Positions 8,971-17,884 of a DNA stretch of 64,000 nt are shown here, piece by piece. Both the position numbers and the translations under genes were made by a program. Source of the DNA: Salinactinospora qingdaonensis (GTDB taxonomy: Bacteria; Actinomycetota; Actinomycetes; Streptosporangiales; Streptosporangiaceae); contig NZ_BAABDD010000001.1 of NCBI RefSeq assembly GCF_039539445.1, positions 434,001 through 498,000 on the forward strand, read 5' to 3'. The notes under the pieces are model-generated. The model was given only the letters and a program-made list of their open reading frames with translations. It ran no database searches and had not been told where the DNA came from. Position 1 is the first letter of the stretch. Each line of letters begins with the position of its first letter.

Positions 8971-10890
8971 TCACGGTGACGACAGCGCCGAGACAGGGAG
9001 CAGATCGGTGAGCATGTCGCGAATGATCCGCACACCGTCCGAGGTCAGCACCGACTCCGGGTGGAACTGCGCGCTGCGGAACCCGGGCCCGCCCAGGGCG
9101 TATACTTCCCCGGTTTCCGGGTTACGGCTGACCTCCACCCTGCCGGTGGGGCCGGTGATGGTGTCGGTTTCGGCCACGGCGGCGAAGGTATTGTAAAACC
9201 CCACCTGCTCGCGCCTTCCGAACAGATCGATCTCTTCTCGCAGCCCCTGGTTAGGCGTCTCCTTGCGCACCACCGGCAGGCCGAGAAGGCTGCTGAGGAT
9301 CTGGTGGCTCAGGCACACGGCGAGGAAGGGGCGGTCGCCTCCCAACAACTGGCAGAGGTCGGAGCGCAGACGGGCGATCTTAGGGGACTCGCTCGCCTGA
9401 GGGTCACCGGGTCCCGGCCCCATGACAACCAGATCGTAGGCCTCGAAGTCATGGGGCTCGTCGTAGCGACACACGGTTACGGCTGGTCCAAGGGAGCGCA
9501 ACTGGTGGCCAAGCATGGCGGTGAAGGCGTCCTCGGCGTCCACCACAAGGATACGTAGGCCGAGGAGCGAGGACTCGGGGCTGTTCCGGTCCGTTGCACT
9601 CTCCCGCCAAAAGGTCGACAGGCCAAGGTTGCGTGTGGCCAAGGCACGGACGACCTCGGGATGCCTTCCGAGGGCTCTGGGCTCGTCGGATTCCAGGGCT
9701 GCGAGCAGTCCCGAGGTTTTCGCCCGCGTCTCCTCCACCTCCGAGGCGGGGTCGGAATGGCGAACCAAGGTGGCGCCCACCCCGATGCGGAGCCGCCCGG
9801 AGCGCTCGATATCGGCGGTACGGATGAGGATGGCGGAATCCATGGTGCGCTCCCCCGTGGGGCCGCGACCGAGTAACGCCATCACACCGCTGTAGTAGCC
9901 GCGCCCCTGCGGCTCGTAGCGCGAGATAACCCGGTAGGCGCTCTCCACAGGGCTACCCGTCACGGTGGGCGCGAACATCGTCTCCCGCAGGATCTCCCGA
10001 ACGTCGCGGTCGGTACGCCCTTCGATGAAGTACTCGGTGTGGGCCAGCCGGGCCATCTCTTTGAGGTAGGGCCCAACGAGATGTCCCCCGGCACTGCACA
10101 CGCGGGCCATCGTCTTCAGCTCCTCATCGACGACCATGTAGAGTTCGTCGGTCTCCTTGGGGTCGGCGAGGAACTCCAGGAGGCCCGACAACGAGGGGCC
10201 GGCCGGGGGGTAACGGTAGGTTCCACTGATCGGGTTCATCACCGCGGTGCCCCCGCTGAGGCTGACATGGCGCTCGGGGCTGGCACCGACCAGGGTGCGT
10301 TCACCGGTGTGGACGATGAACGTCCAGTAGGCGCCGGTCTCCCGTCTCATCAGGCGACGGAAGAAACCGAGTGCGCTCTGGGGCGAGTAACCGGTGATGT
10401 CGGCAGTGAAGGAACGTTTGAGGACGAAGTTGGCTCCCTCTCCGGTCCCGATCTCGTCAGCGACGATTCTGCTCACGATCGCGGCGTAGTCCTCGTCGGA
10501 GACGTCGAAGTGGGCGTTGTCTAGCCGGATCGCGGGGTCGGGCAGCCGTGGTAGCACGGTGGAGACGTCCAGTGTTGCCTGCTCGCGCACCCGCATGGTC
10601 AGCAGTGGCGTCCCGTCGTCGGGGCATGGGTCACCGCGCTCCGCGAGCTGGCGGAAGGGGATGAGGACTAGAACGTCTTGGCGTGGCGTACCGCCCTCCG
10701 CAACGGTGTCCTCCTCGGCTGGTAGCGGGATCGCACCGATGAGGTCCGTAGTCGTCACGTCGCCGAGCAGGACCTCGATACGGTCAGCTCCACTGCTCTC
10801 AGGCCGGTTGAGCAGCGCAAACGGCGGCGGGTCTTCTCCCACGAGTCGCTCTATCAGGTCCAGGCCGGGCTGGAGCTCGCGATCGGCCAT
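8971..10890 (-). CDS. phzE: 2-amino-2-deoxyisochorismate synthase (PhzE type)
   Basis: A 639-residue fusion of a chorismate-binding synthase domain (residues ~1-400) and a class-I glutamine amidotransferase (residues ~430-625). Synthase signatures include SPERHVSLSGGTAVMNPISG and DELYMVVDEELK; the amidotransferase has its nucleophilic Cys in AVCLSHQ and the His-Glu pair in FHPESVLT. It converts chorismate and glutamine to 2-amino-2-deoxyisochorismate (ADIC), the substrate of PhzD. Synthase plus amidotransferase in one chain, together with the neighbouring isochorismatase, separates it from TrpE/TrpG. Its ATG overlaps the phzD stop (TGATG), so translation is probably coupled. One TTA leucine codon occurs at 9874-9876. 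It is the last gene of the phzC-SDR-phzD-phzE operon. Confidence 0.93.
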   Translation of the reverse strand: MADRELQPGLDLIERLVGEDPPPFALLNRPESSGADRIEVLLGDVTTTDLIGAIPLPAEEDTVAEGGTPRQDVLVLIPFRQLAERGDPCPDDGTPLLTMRVREQATLDVSTVLPRLPDPAIRLDNAHFDVSDEDYAAIVSRIVADEIGTGEGANFVLKRSFTADITGYSPQSALGFFRRLMRRETGAYWTFIVHTGERTLVGASPERHVSLSGGTAVMNPISGTYRYPPAGPSLSGLLEFLADPKETDELYMVVDEELKTMARVCSAGGHLVGPYLKEMARLAHTEYFIEGRTDRDVREILRETMFAPTVTGSPVESAYRVISRYEPQGRGYYSGVMALLGRGPTGERTMDSAILIRTADIERSGRLRIGVGATLVRHSDPASEVEETRAKTSGLLAALESDEPRALGRHPEVVRALATRNLGLSTFWRESATDRNSPESSLLGLRILVVDAEDAFTAMLGHQLRSLGPAVTVCRYDEPHDFEAYDLVVMGPGPGDPQASESPKIARLRSDLCQLLGGDRPFLAVCLSHQILSSLLGLPVVRKETPNQGLREEIDLFGRREQVGFYNTFAAVAETDTITGPTGRVEVSRNPETGEVYALGGPGFRSAQFHPESVLTSDGVRIIRDMLTDLLPVSALSSP

Positions 10891-11549
10891 CAGGCGGCAC
10901 TCCCTTTGGCTGCACAGACCTGGGCGAGTAGCTCATCGGTGGTGGCGACGACCGCGCATCTTTGTGCTGTGTACTCGATCGCCATCCGGTGGTACTCGGG
11001 AGTAAAGTCGGCGATGGCGTCAGCAGCCAGGAACGGCTGGATGTCGTTAGTGTAGGCGTCCAGTGCGGTCGCGAGGATTCCCACATGTGCGTACACTCCG
11101 CACACCAGGAGCTGGTCGCGCCCGGCCTCGCGCATGCGCTCCAGCAGCCCGGTGCGGAAGAAGGCGCTGTAGCGCCACTTGGTGAGGTTCCAGTCCTCTG
11201 CTGCCGGTGCCAAGGGCTCAATGATCTGGCGATCGTGTGTGGAGGCCGTCATCCCGGGGCCCCAGAAGTCCTTGAGCAATCCCCGCTCGGCACTGGACAT
11301 GGCACCGGGCTGGGCAGTGTAGGCCACGGGTATCCCCAGTTGCGCGCAGCGGTCACGCAGCCGGACGCTGTTGTGCGTCAACTCGGTGAGGGGAGAACGG
11401 GCGACGGGAAACGGCCTGAGGAAGTAGCGCTGCATGTCGTGGATTAGGAGGACAGCCCGACGCGGATCGGCCTTCCAGGTGGCGATGTTGCCGGGTAGCC
11501 CCTCCGCCGTGGGCATCGGATGAGGGACGATCTCGGGTATTCCTGTCAC
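10890..11549 (-). CDS. phzD: Isochorismatase-family ADIC hydrolase (PhzD type)
   Basis: A 219-residue cysteine-hydrolase-fold enzyme, close to the usual PhzD length. The catalytic Asp is in LLIHDMQRYF, the Lys in WNLTKWRYSAF, and the Cys position in QLLVCGVYAHVG reads as in isochorismatases (CGVYAH). It removes pyruvate from ADIC to give trans-2,3-dihydro-3-hydroxyanthranilate (DHHA). The frame is open further upstream into the previous gene, but a GTG at 11549 preceded by AGGAAACGGGG and 19 bp past the SDR stop is the likely start. It overlaps phzE by one base. Confidence 0.92.
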   Translation of the reverse strand: MTGIPEIVPHPMPTAEGLPGNIATWKADPRRAVLLIHDMQRYFLRPFPVARSPLTELTHNSVRLRDRCAQLGIPVAYTAQPGAMSSAERGLLKDFWGPGMTASTHDRQIIEPLAPAAEDWNLTKWRYSAFFRTGLLERMREAGRDQLLVCGVYAHVGILATALDAYTNDIQPFLAADAIADFTPEYHRMAIEYTAQRCAVVATTDELLAQVCAAKGSAA

Positions 11550-11568
11550 TGTTGACCCCGTTTCCTGT

Positions 11569-12363
11569 TCAGGCACCGAGTGTGGCACCGCCGTCGACGA
11601 TCAGGTCTTGCATGGTGATGTGGGATGCCTGGTCGGAGAGGAGGAAGGCGACCGCCTCGGCCACATCGGAGGGGGTCGCGAGCTTACGCAGCGGAATCCC
11701 GACTCTGTATGCCTCAGGAGCCCCCTCGATCGACACCCGCTCGCCCGCCTCCCGAGAGTCTCCCCACAGCGAGGACAGCATGGGGGTGTCAGTCGATCCC
11801 GGTGCCACGACGTTGCAGCGAATGCCGTGGTGGGCCGCCTCTAGGCCCAGACACTTGGTAAACGCCGTAGCGGCGGCCTTGGACGCGGCGTAGGCGGCCA
11901 TTTCCGTGCGGGCCGTGCCGGCGGCGTTGGAGGCCACAGTCACCATCGAGCCCGACGAACGCTGCGTCATTCGGGCGAGCACGGCACGTGACGTGAAGAA
12001 GACACCGGTGGTGTTCACCGCGAACATGGCAGCCCACTCCTCGTCGGTGAGGTCGCAAACCTTCCGGGGCAGTAACACTCCGGCGGCGTTGACGAGATGC
12101 TGGATGGGCCCCAGCTCACGCTCCACGCGGGCAACGGTGTCGTTGACGTTTGCGCTGTCGGTCACATCGGCGGGGTAGGGCAGGGTGGCCAGACCGTCGT
12201 CGGCCATGCTCTTCGCTGTTTCGTGCAGTCGCTCGGCATCATGGTCGACAGCGGCCACGGTGGCGCCCAGACCGGCCAACGTCTGCACAACGGCTGTGCC
12301 GATGCCACCCGCCGCGCCGGTCACCAGAGTTGTCGTGCCCGCGATCCCTCGGTTGTGCATCAT
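11569..12363 (-). CDS. Short-chain dehydrogenase, DHHA-oxidising (DhbA/EntA-like)
   Basis: A 264-residue classical SDR: cofactor motif TGAAGGIG near the N-terminus, NAAG after beta-4, the catalytic Ser in TVASNAAG and the YAASK active site. The stretch NVVAPGSTDTPM matches the 2,3-dihydro-2,3-dihydroxybenzoate dehydrogenase (EntA/DhbA) subgroup. Placed between phzC and phzD, it should oxidise DHHA to aromatic 3-hydroxyanthranilate, as proposed for homologues in benzoxazole and related pathways. This replaces PhzF, which would take DHHA to phenazines. Two ATGs (12363, 12360) follow GAGAGGAG. One TTA codon lies at 12073-12075. Confidence 0.88.
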   Translation of the reverse strand: MMHNRGIAGTTTLVTGAAGGIGTAVVQTLAGLGATVAAVDHDAERLHETAKSMADDGLATLPYPADVTDSANVNDTVARVERELGPIQHLVNAAGVLLPRKVCDLTDEEWAAMFAVNTTGVFFTSRAVLARMTQRSSGSMVTVASNAAGTARTEMAAYAASKAAATAFTKCLGLEAAHHGIRCNVVAPGSTDTPMLSSLWGDSREAGERVSIEGAPEAYRVGIPLRKLATPSDVAEAVAFLLSDQASHITMQDLIVDGGATLGA

Positions 12364-12403
12364 GCGGCTCCTCTCGAAATCCTGGCTCGTGGCCAGGGAC
12401 GTC

Positions 12404-13678
12404 TCACCGGTCCGTCGACGCCTCGGCCGTACCCACTGTCAGGAACCGCCGGTGGTGGGAAGGCGCCCCCGCCAGACGCCACACCGAGGCCACGGTCAAT
12501 GCCTGCTCAGGGTTGAGCCGGGGGTCACAGTGCGTCGTATAGCGCTCAGGCACCAGAGCAAGACGGTCGCTGTCCACGACGCACTCAGTCACCGGCTCTG
12601 GGGTCGTCTCCAGGTGGAGGCCGCCGGCTACGGCGTTCCTCGCCGCGAGCACGTCCTGGAATCTGTTCGCCTCACGGATCACCGCGGTGACGAAACGGGT
12701 CTTGTGCCCGGTCGGGCAGCTAAGTGTGTTTCCATGCATGGGGTCGCACAGCCACACGACGGGATGCCCCGCCTCGGCGACCGCTTCGACCAAGGGCGGC
12801 AGCCGGTCGCCGACCAGGTCGGCCCCCATGCGGGAGATGAGGGTGAGTCGTCCCGGTTCGCGCTGTGGATCAAGGCGCTCGCACAGCTCCAGTAGCTCGC
12901 TTGGGGCGGTGGTGGGGCCGATCTTGCAGGCGACGGGGTTGGCTACGCTCGACAGGAGTGCGACGTGGGCGTGGTCCAACTGCCGAGTACGGTTACCGAC
13001 CCAGGGCCAGTGGGTCGAGGCCAGGAAAGTCCTGCCGTCGGAGGAACACCTCAGCATCGGGATTTCGTAATCGAGCAGGAGGGCCTCGTGACTGGTCCAC
13101 ACCTCCTCTTGCGCTACGGCGGAAGCCTCGATAGCAGCAGCGGCGTGGCGGGCGGCGCGGTGGCCCAGCAGTAGTCGGTTGGGATCGGGGCGACGCGACC
13201 GCGGGTCGGGAAGAGGACTGTTGACCATGTGCCCGCGGTAGACGGGCAGCTCGATCCCGTCGTAGTGCTCCGTGGGGCGCGAGCGCGGCTTGGCGAACTG
13301 GCCGGCGATACGTCCGACGGGAGTGACTGGCATATCCGAGCCCGCAGACATGGTGGCCGCGAGACCGGCGAGCAGCTCACTCTTGGCGGCGATGGCTTCG
13401 GAACCGCAGTCGGCGAAGTCCTCGGCACAGTCACCAGCTTGAATGACGAGGCGCTCGCCCCTGGCCACTTCGGCGAGGATCGTTTTGAGTCGCAGCACGG
13501 CTTGGAACCCCACCAGACCAGGCAGGCGGGAAAGCTCGTCACGTACGTGGGAGATCCGTGGATGGTCGGACCACTCTGGTTGCTGCTGGGCGGGCAGCAT
13601 CCAAAGCAGTGCGCTCTCAGAGGGCTGTGCTCTGGCGGCGCCCTCGGTCGTAGCGGACAAGGAGCGGGGGGATTTCAT
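12404..13678 (-). CDS. phzC: Class II (plant-type) DAHP synthase (PhzC type)
   Basis: A 424-residue 3-deoxy-D-arabino-heptulosonate 7-phosphate synthase that condenses phosphoenolpyruvate and erythrose 4-phosphate. Class II signatures are present: VIQAGDCAEDF, GRIAGQFAKPRS, LLLDYEIPM, STHWPWVGNRTRQ, CKIGPTT, ISRMGADL and WLCDPMHGNT. A copy inside a secondary-metabolite operon boosts shikimate flux and is usually feedback-insensitive; that is inference here. The frame extends to 13729, but GGAGG (13685-13689) six bases before the ATG at 13678 decides the start. It is the first gene of the operon and faces the SARP gene across an AT-rich divergent promoter region. Confidence 0.92.
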   Translation of the reverse strand: MKSPRSLSATTEGAARAQPSESALLWMLPAQQQPEWSDHPRISHVRDELSRLPGLVGFQAVLRLKTILAEVARGERLVIQAGDCAEDFADCGSEAIAAKSELLAGLAATMSAGSDMPVTPVGRIAGQFAKPRSRPTEHYDGIELPVYRGHMVNSPLPDPRSRRPDPNRLLLGHRAARHAAAAIEASAVAQEEVWTSHEALLLDYEIPMLRCSSDGRTFLASTHWPWVGNRTRQLDHAHVALLSSVANPVACKIGPTTAPSELLELCERLDPQREPGRLTLISRMGADLVGDRLPPLVEAVAEAGHPVVWLCDPMHGNTLSCPTGHKTRFVTAVIREANRFQDVLAARNAVAGGLHLETTPEPVTECVVDSDRLALVPERYTTHCDPRLNPEQALTVASVWRLAGAPSHHRRFLTVGTAEASTDR

Positions 13679-14870
13679 CAACCGCCTCCGGTTCAGTTTT
13701 TCGCCTGTGACATTCATAACGATCCTCACAGCCGCAGTGACTTACCTAGAGCCCCCTCTTTCTCAAGAGGACTCCGAAGCCCATACACCAATAAAGGAAG
13801 CCAATAAAAAATAAGGAAACACTCTCCACGAATCTCTCGAACCATCAAAAATATAATCGAAAAATCTCGCAACAGAGGTTCATATTTTATTTAAAATGAC
13901 ACCCCTCCACTTTGTTTTCGATATTCCCAACAAGAGGCAGTACCTACGAAACGTACAATAAAATCGAAGGGGACGTTGCCACCCTAAAATTAAAACAGAA
14001 AACACGCAAAACCAAAAGGGAAATATATTACAAATCATGTCGATTTTGAAATTTTAATTCCTGTTAAATTGATACACCCAATACTATCGAATCTCTCGAC
14101 ATGGAAACATAGTTCGAAATCGAAATACACAATCACTGGGCCTCGGAAGTATTGCTGGGGCCACTGCACACACCATCCACCGACAAAAATAATTCGTGCC
14201 TGTTTCTCCCAGATTTCTTGTCGATTTCTTGCCTGGAAGTCAGGGGTACCAACACGGCCCGGAGGAGGTGACCGAACTCTCCAACAGGGGCAGGAAAGGC
14301 ACAGCGGTAGGTGCCTCCGCCCTGTGGGGGATGTTCGGGCAAACCTCACATCCGACGCCGCAGTGATGTGAGCTGTGCTCTCGGATGGGTAGCCACGTTC
14401 CGATCCGTGGCTCGTTTCCGATGACGCCCTTGCGGCCGCCCCTGACCGCTCCCCCATCTGAAGATCATCTTATTTGTTGCGATAGTATCTGCCATGATCA
14501 AGAAATCTCGCACTCGGCTATGTGACTCTAAAAGCGGCCGAGTGTGAGGGTAAACCTGCCGCGATACCCCCGAGAGCCCCCGAAATCCTAATCTGCCCTG
14601 CTACAGACACGCACCAGGTGAACCGCCGTGTCCCAAGCGCACCCAGCGCTCGGTACGCACGTACCGACGACGAGAAGCCGAACAAGGGGCAAAGATTTCG
14701 ACTGACCGCTTAAAACATCCCTCACCAGCAAAGAAGCTATCTTCACAAGCAGCAACGACAATTATGTCGACTTCTCACACTTCTTCTGATAGAAAAAAGA
14801 CGCCCCGAACCAGAAGAAAAGCGCAAAACCTAGGCAGGTCCCTACTCTCGTAATATATAGAGATCGATAT
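13679..14870. promoter_or_regulatory. AT-rich divergent control region between phzC operon and SARP gene
   Basis: 1.2 kb without genes. Positions ~13790-14220, and again 14455-14560 and 14720-14870, are strikingly AT-rich for this genome (runs such as AAAAATAT and TTTTATTTAAAAT). The region must hold the promoters of the phzC operon (minus) and of the SARP gene (plus). Several TCGA boxes occur at 14087, 14096, 14114 and 14120 but not in the 11-bp phase expected of SARP sites. TAATAT at 14851-14856 could be a -10 for the SARP gene, leaving a leader of only ~8 bases, and no clear ribosome site precedes its ATG. Confidence 0.5.
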
Positions 14871-17828
14871 ATGGAGCACAAGGTCAACCTTCTGGGACCA
14901 CTTGAAATCTTCGTCGGCAATGACATGGTCCCACTGCGCTCCGAGCGCGAACGCACGGTCATGGCCCTACTTGCACTCAATCTCGGACGTCCAGTGGCTG
15001 CTGACAGCCTTATCGATGCTGTCTGGTCGGGCAACCCACCACAGACGGCACGCAACCAACTGGCCATATGCGTCTCTTCGTTGCGTAAAGAGCTGTACGC
15101 TCCCAAGAACTCCCTGATCGCGACTACCCCGGCGGGCTACACTCTCCAGGCCGCATCGGTGACGACCGATTTGCGGCTTGCCGAACAGCGGATCAACAAG
15201 GCCCGCGCCGCCCGCAGCGCCTCCTGTGACGAAGATGCCGTGCGCCACCTACGCTCGGCCATCGCCCTGTGGCGAGGCACCACCTTGGGCGACCTCTCTA
15301 GCCTGATGCTGCGGTCCGAGGCGGCTCGCATCGAACGGTGGCGCGCTTCGGTTCAGGAGGAGTGCCTCGAACTGGAGATCGAGCAGGGTTGGTACCAGGA
15401 TGCCGTCAACGAGCTGACGCTCCTGGTGGACCACGAGCCCTATCAAGAGCATCTGCGTGCGCTGCTGATGCGTGCGTTCTACGGGATGGGGCAGCGCAGC
15501 GAGGCACTGGCGGTCTTCAGCGAAACCCGGAAACTGCTGGCTGAGGAGCTGGGGATCGATCCGGGGGCCGAGCTCCAAGAAACTCATGGGATGATCCTGC
15601 GCGGCGCCGCCGTCCCCCCGCCCCGCGCCCTGCCCGCCTACTCTGTAGAGAGTGCACCCCTGAGCTGGGAAAGCACCGGAACCGGCACCGTTTCACAGGG
15701 CACGGGTAGTGGGACCATCCCACAACAGCTCCCGCCACCTCCTGTGGGATTCCGCGGGCGCGACGACGAACTCAGCCGGCTACACCAAGAGTTCGAGCTG
15801 CGCACGAAACTGAACATCACCCCCAGGATCGTCATCACGGGGATGGGCGGCGTTGGCAAGACGGCACTGGCCCTGAACTGGACGCATCAGGTCGCCAAGC
15901 GCTTCCCCGACGGTCAGCTCTACATCGACATGTGTAGCTTCACCGAGGGGGCGACCCCTCTGTCCGCTTCGGACGTCCTCCACACGTTCCTGCGCGCGCT
16001 CGGCATCTCGGGAGAGCTCATCCCGACCGAGCTCAAGGAGCAAGAGAGCCTCTTCCACGCCGAACTATCGCGACGACGGATCTTGATGTTGCTGGACAAC
16101 GTCCACAGCTCTGAGCAAATCCGACCGCTGCTCTCCTCCGAACCGGGGAGTGCGGTGCTGATCACCAGTCGCAACGCCCTTGAGGGGCTCGCCGTCACCC
16201 ATGGAGTAAGCCATCTGCACCTGTCGACGCTGAACCGTGGCGAGGCGATCGACCTTCTCAAGTCTGTCCTGGAACTACGAACCACGGCCTGCGGCATGGA
16301 CGACGCCGCGCTGGGGGAACTCGCCGCGCTATGCGACGGTCTCCCCCTGGCGCTGCGGATCGCCGCAGCCCGGATCACCGTCCGCCCCGGACAAAGCGTT
16401 GCGAACCTCACCCGACGTTTGGCCAACGAGCAGCGCCGACTGGCCGAGCTGAGCTGTGGCGAGGTGAACCTAGCCGCCAACTTCGCCCTCAGCTATGGCG
16501 CGCTCAGACCGGAATCGGCCCGCCTGTTCCGGCTACTGGGACTGGTCGACATGCCCGACCTACCGGAATGGACCGTGTGCGCGCTCCTGGATACCGACTC
16601 GCTAAGCGGCAACGATCTGCTACAGGAACTCTTAGACGCCCACTTGGTGGAGATCGCATGCGAGGACGATCTCGGCCAGATGCGGTACCGGATGAACGAC
16701 CTCGTGCGGCTCTACGCCCGGGAACGTGCACTGGCGGAAGAGACTGAGTCCGACCGCCGCACCGTGCTGCAACGGTGCCTGGGCGGCTGGCTCTTCCTGG
16801 CCAGGGAAGCCAGGCGCCGGAGCACAGGGCGCGAGGCCGATATGGTGCGATCGGAATTCCCGCTCTGGTCACCAGATCCGGCAGATGTGGCGGCACTGCT
16901 GAACTCACCGGTCAACTGGTACCTGACAGAGCGCCGCCCCCTCATCAGCGCTGTGAGGCAGGCGGCCGACTACGGCCTGAGCGAGCTGGCCTGGAACCTC
17001 GCGACGTCGTGCGCCCAGTTCTTCCTATACAACAGCCAGATCAAGGACTGGCGCGAGACCCATGAGAAGGCGTTGGAGGTGGTACGACGTGCCGGTGACC
17101 AGCGAGGGGAAGCCGCACTGCTGTGCGGTCTGGGCCAGTTACACAACCATACTGGCAGGCCCGCCAGCGAGCTCTTCCACAGAGCCATCGAAATCTTCGC
17201 CCAGATCGGCGATGACCACGGGCGCGGCCTGGCGCTGGCCGCTTACGCTGTGGAGAAGCGCATGTGGGGCGAGCTGTGGCAGGCACTGGACCTCGACTCG
17301 CAGGCGTTGAAAGCGCTTCGCGACGCCCGTGACAACGAGAGCCAAGTCCAGGTGCTCTTCCACCTGGCCCGCATACGGATCGAGCTCGGCGACCTGAACG
17401 GCGCCGAATCTGACCTCGACTGTGCCCAACAGACAGCTCGTGATCCCTCTCACTGGGACCTGTCTGCACATCTCTGGCGTCGCAGAGCCGAGCTGTGTGG
17501 GGCGCGTGGGGACTTCCGCGGCGCTGTCGATGCCTACACCCGTGCGTTCGAGTTCGTCTGCGACGGCTCGGACCTCAACGGTCAGGCTCATTTGTTGCGG
17601 GATCTGGCCGCGGCCCTGCTGCGTGCCGGCGACGTCGAGACCGCCCACGAGAAGGGAATCGCCGCGCTGGACCTCGGTGAGCACCTGAACGATCCGCGGT
17701 GCTATGCCCTCATCTGCCACACGATGGCCGAGATCTACGGGGCACGCGGAGACATCGCCTCCCAGACTCGCTACATCCGCGAGGCCAACGCGCGGTTCCG
17801 GGAGATGGGTATCCCTAAACCCGGCTAG
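14871..17828 (+). CDS. SARP-family activator with NB-ARC and TPR domains (AfsR-like)
   Basis: A 985-residue pathway regulator. Residues ~1-90 are an OmpR-type winged helix (VPLRSERERTVMALLALNLG) and ~95-240 the bacterial transcriptional activator domain ending LGIDPGAELQETH, together a SARP. The NB-ARC ATPase follows, with Walker A GMGGVGKT near residue 324, and TPR-like helices run from ~650 to the end. SARPs bind 7-bp repeats phased at 11 bp and recruit RNA polymerase. It sits divergent from the phzC operon and is the likely cluster activator. Codon 588 is TTA (16632-16634), suggesting bldA-type control. The ATG at 14871 has only a weak AGAGA upstream. Confidence 0.9.
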   Translation: MEHKVNLLGPLEIFVGNDMVPLRSERERTVMALLALNLGRPVAADSLIDAVWSGNPPQTARNQLAICVSSLRKELYAPKNSLIATTPAGYTLQAASVTTDLRLAEQRINKARAARSASCDEDAVRHLRSAIALWRGTTLGDLSSLMLRSEAARIERWRASVQEECLELEIEQGWYQDAVNELTLLVDHEPYQEHLRALLMRAFYGMGQRSEALAVFSETRKLLAEELGIDPGAELQETHGMILRGAAVPPPRALPAYSVESAPLSWESTGTGTVSQGTGSGTIPQQLPPPPVGFRGRDDELSRLHQEFELRTKLNITPRIVITGMGGVGKTALALNWTHQVAKRFPDGQLYIDMCSFTEGATPLSASDVLHTFLRALGISGELIPTELKEQESLFHAELSRRRILMLLDNVHSSEQIRPLLSSEPGSAVLITSRNALEGLAVTHGVSHLHLSTLNRGEAIDLLKSVLELRTTACGMDDAALGELAALCDGLPLALRIAAARITVRPGQSVANLTRRLANEQRRLAELSCGEVNLAANFALSYGALRPESARLFRLLGLVDMPDLPEWTVCALLDTDSLSGNDLLQELLDAHLVEIACEDDLGQMRYRMNDLVRLYARERALAEETESDRRTVLQRCLGGWLFLAREARRRSTGREADMVRSEFPLWSPDPADVAALLNSPVNWYLTERRPLISAVRQAADYGLSELAWNLATSCAQFFLYNSQIKDWRETHEKALEVVRRAGDQRGEAALLCGLGQLHNHTGRPASELFHRAIEIFAQIGDDHGRGLALAAYAVEKRMWGELWQALDLDSQALKALRDARDNESQVQVLFHLARIRIELGDLNGAESDLDCAQQTARDPSHWDLSAHLWRRRAELCGARGDFRGAVDAYTRAFEFVCDGSDLNGQAHLLRDLAAALLRAGDVETAHEKGIAALDLGEHLNDPRCYALICHTMAEIYGARGDIASQTRYIREANARFREMGIPKPG

Positions 17829-17884
17829 TGCCCCCAGATCGCGGGCGGGCTGGCCCCCGTTGCCGTGGAGCGAAGCCACGGCCC

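Noticed and set aside
8441..8974. 177-residue minus-strand frame upstream of the ArsR gene
   Set aside because: Overlaps the phzE end, no ribosome site, codon bias unlike neighbours; mentioned only as possible decayed sequence.
8971..13678. Phenazine cluster
   Set aside because: phzC, phzD and phzE are present, but phzF, phzB/A and phzG are absent and an SDR sits in their place; a phenazine product is not supported.
14081..14123. TCGA boxes as SARP sites before phzC
   Set aside because: Spacing of 9, 18 and 6 bp does not follow the 11-bp phase; AT-rich sequence gives such boxes by chance.
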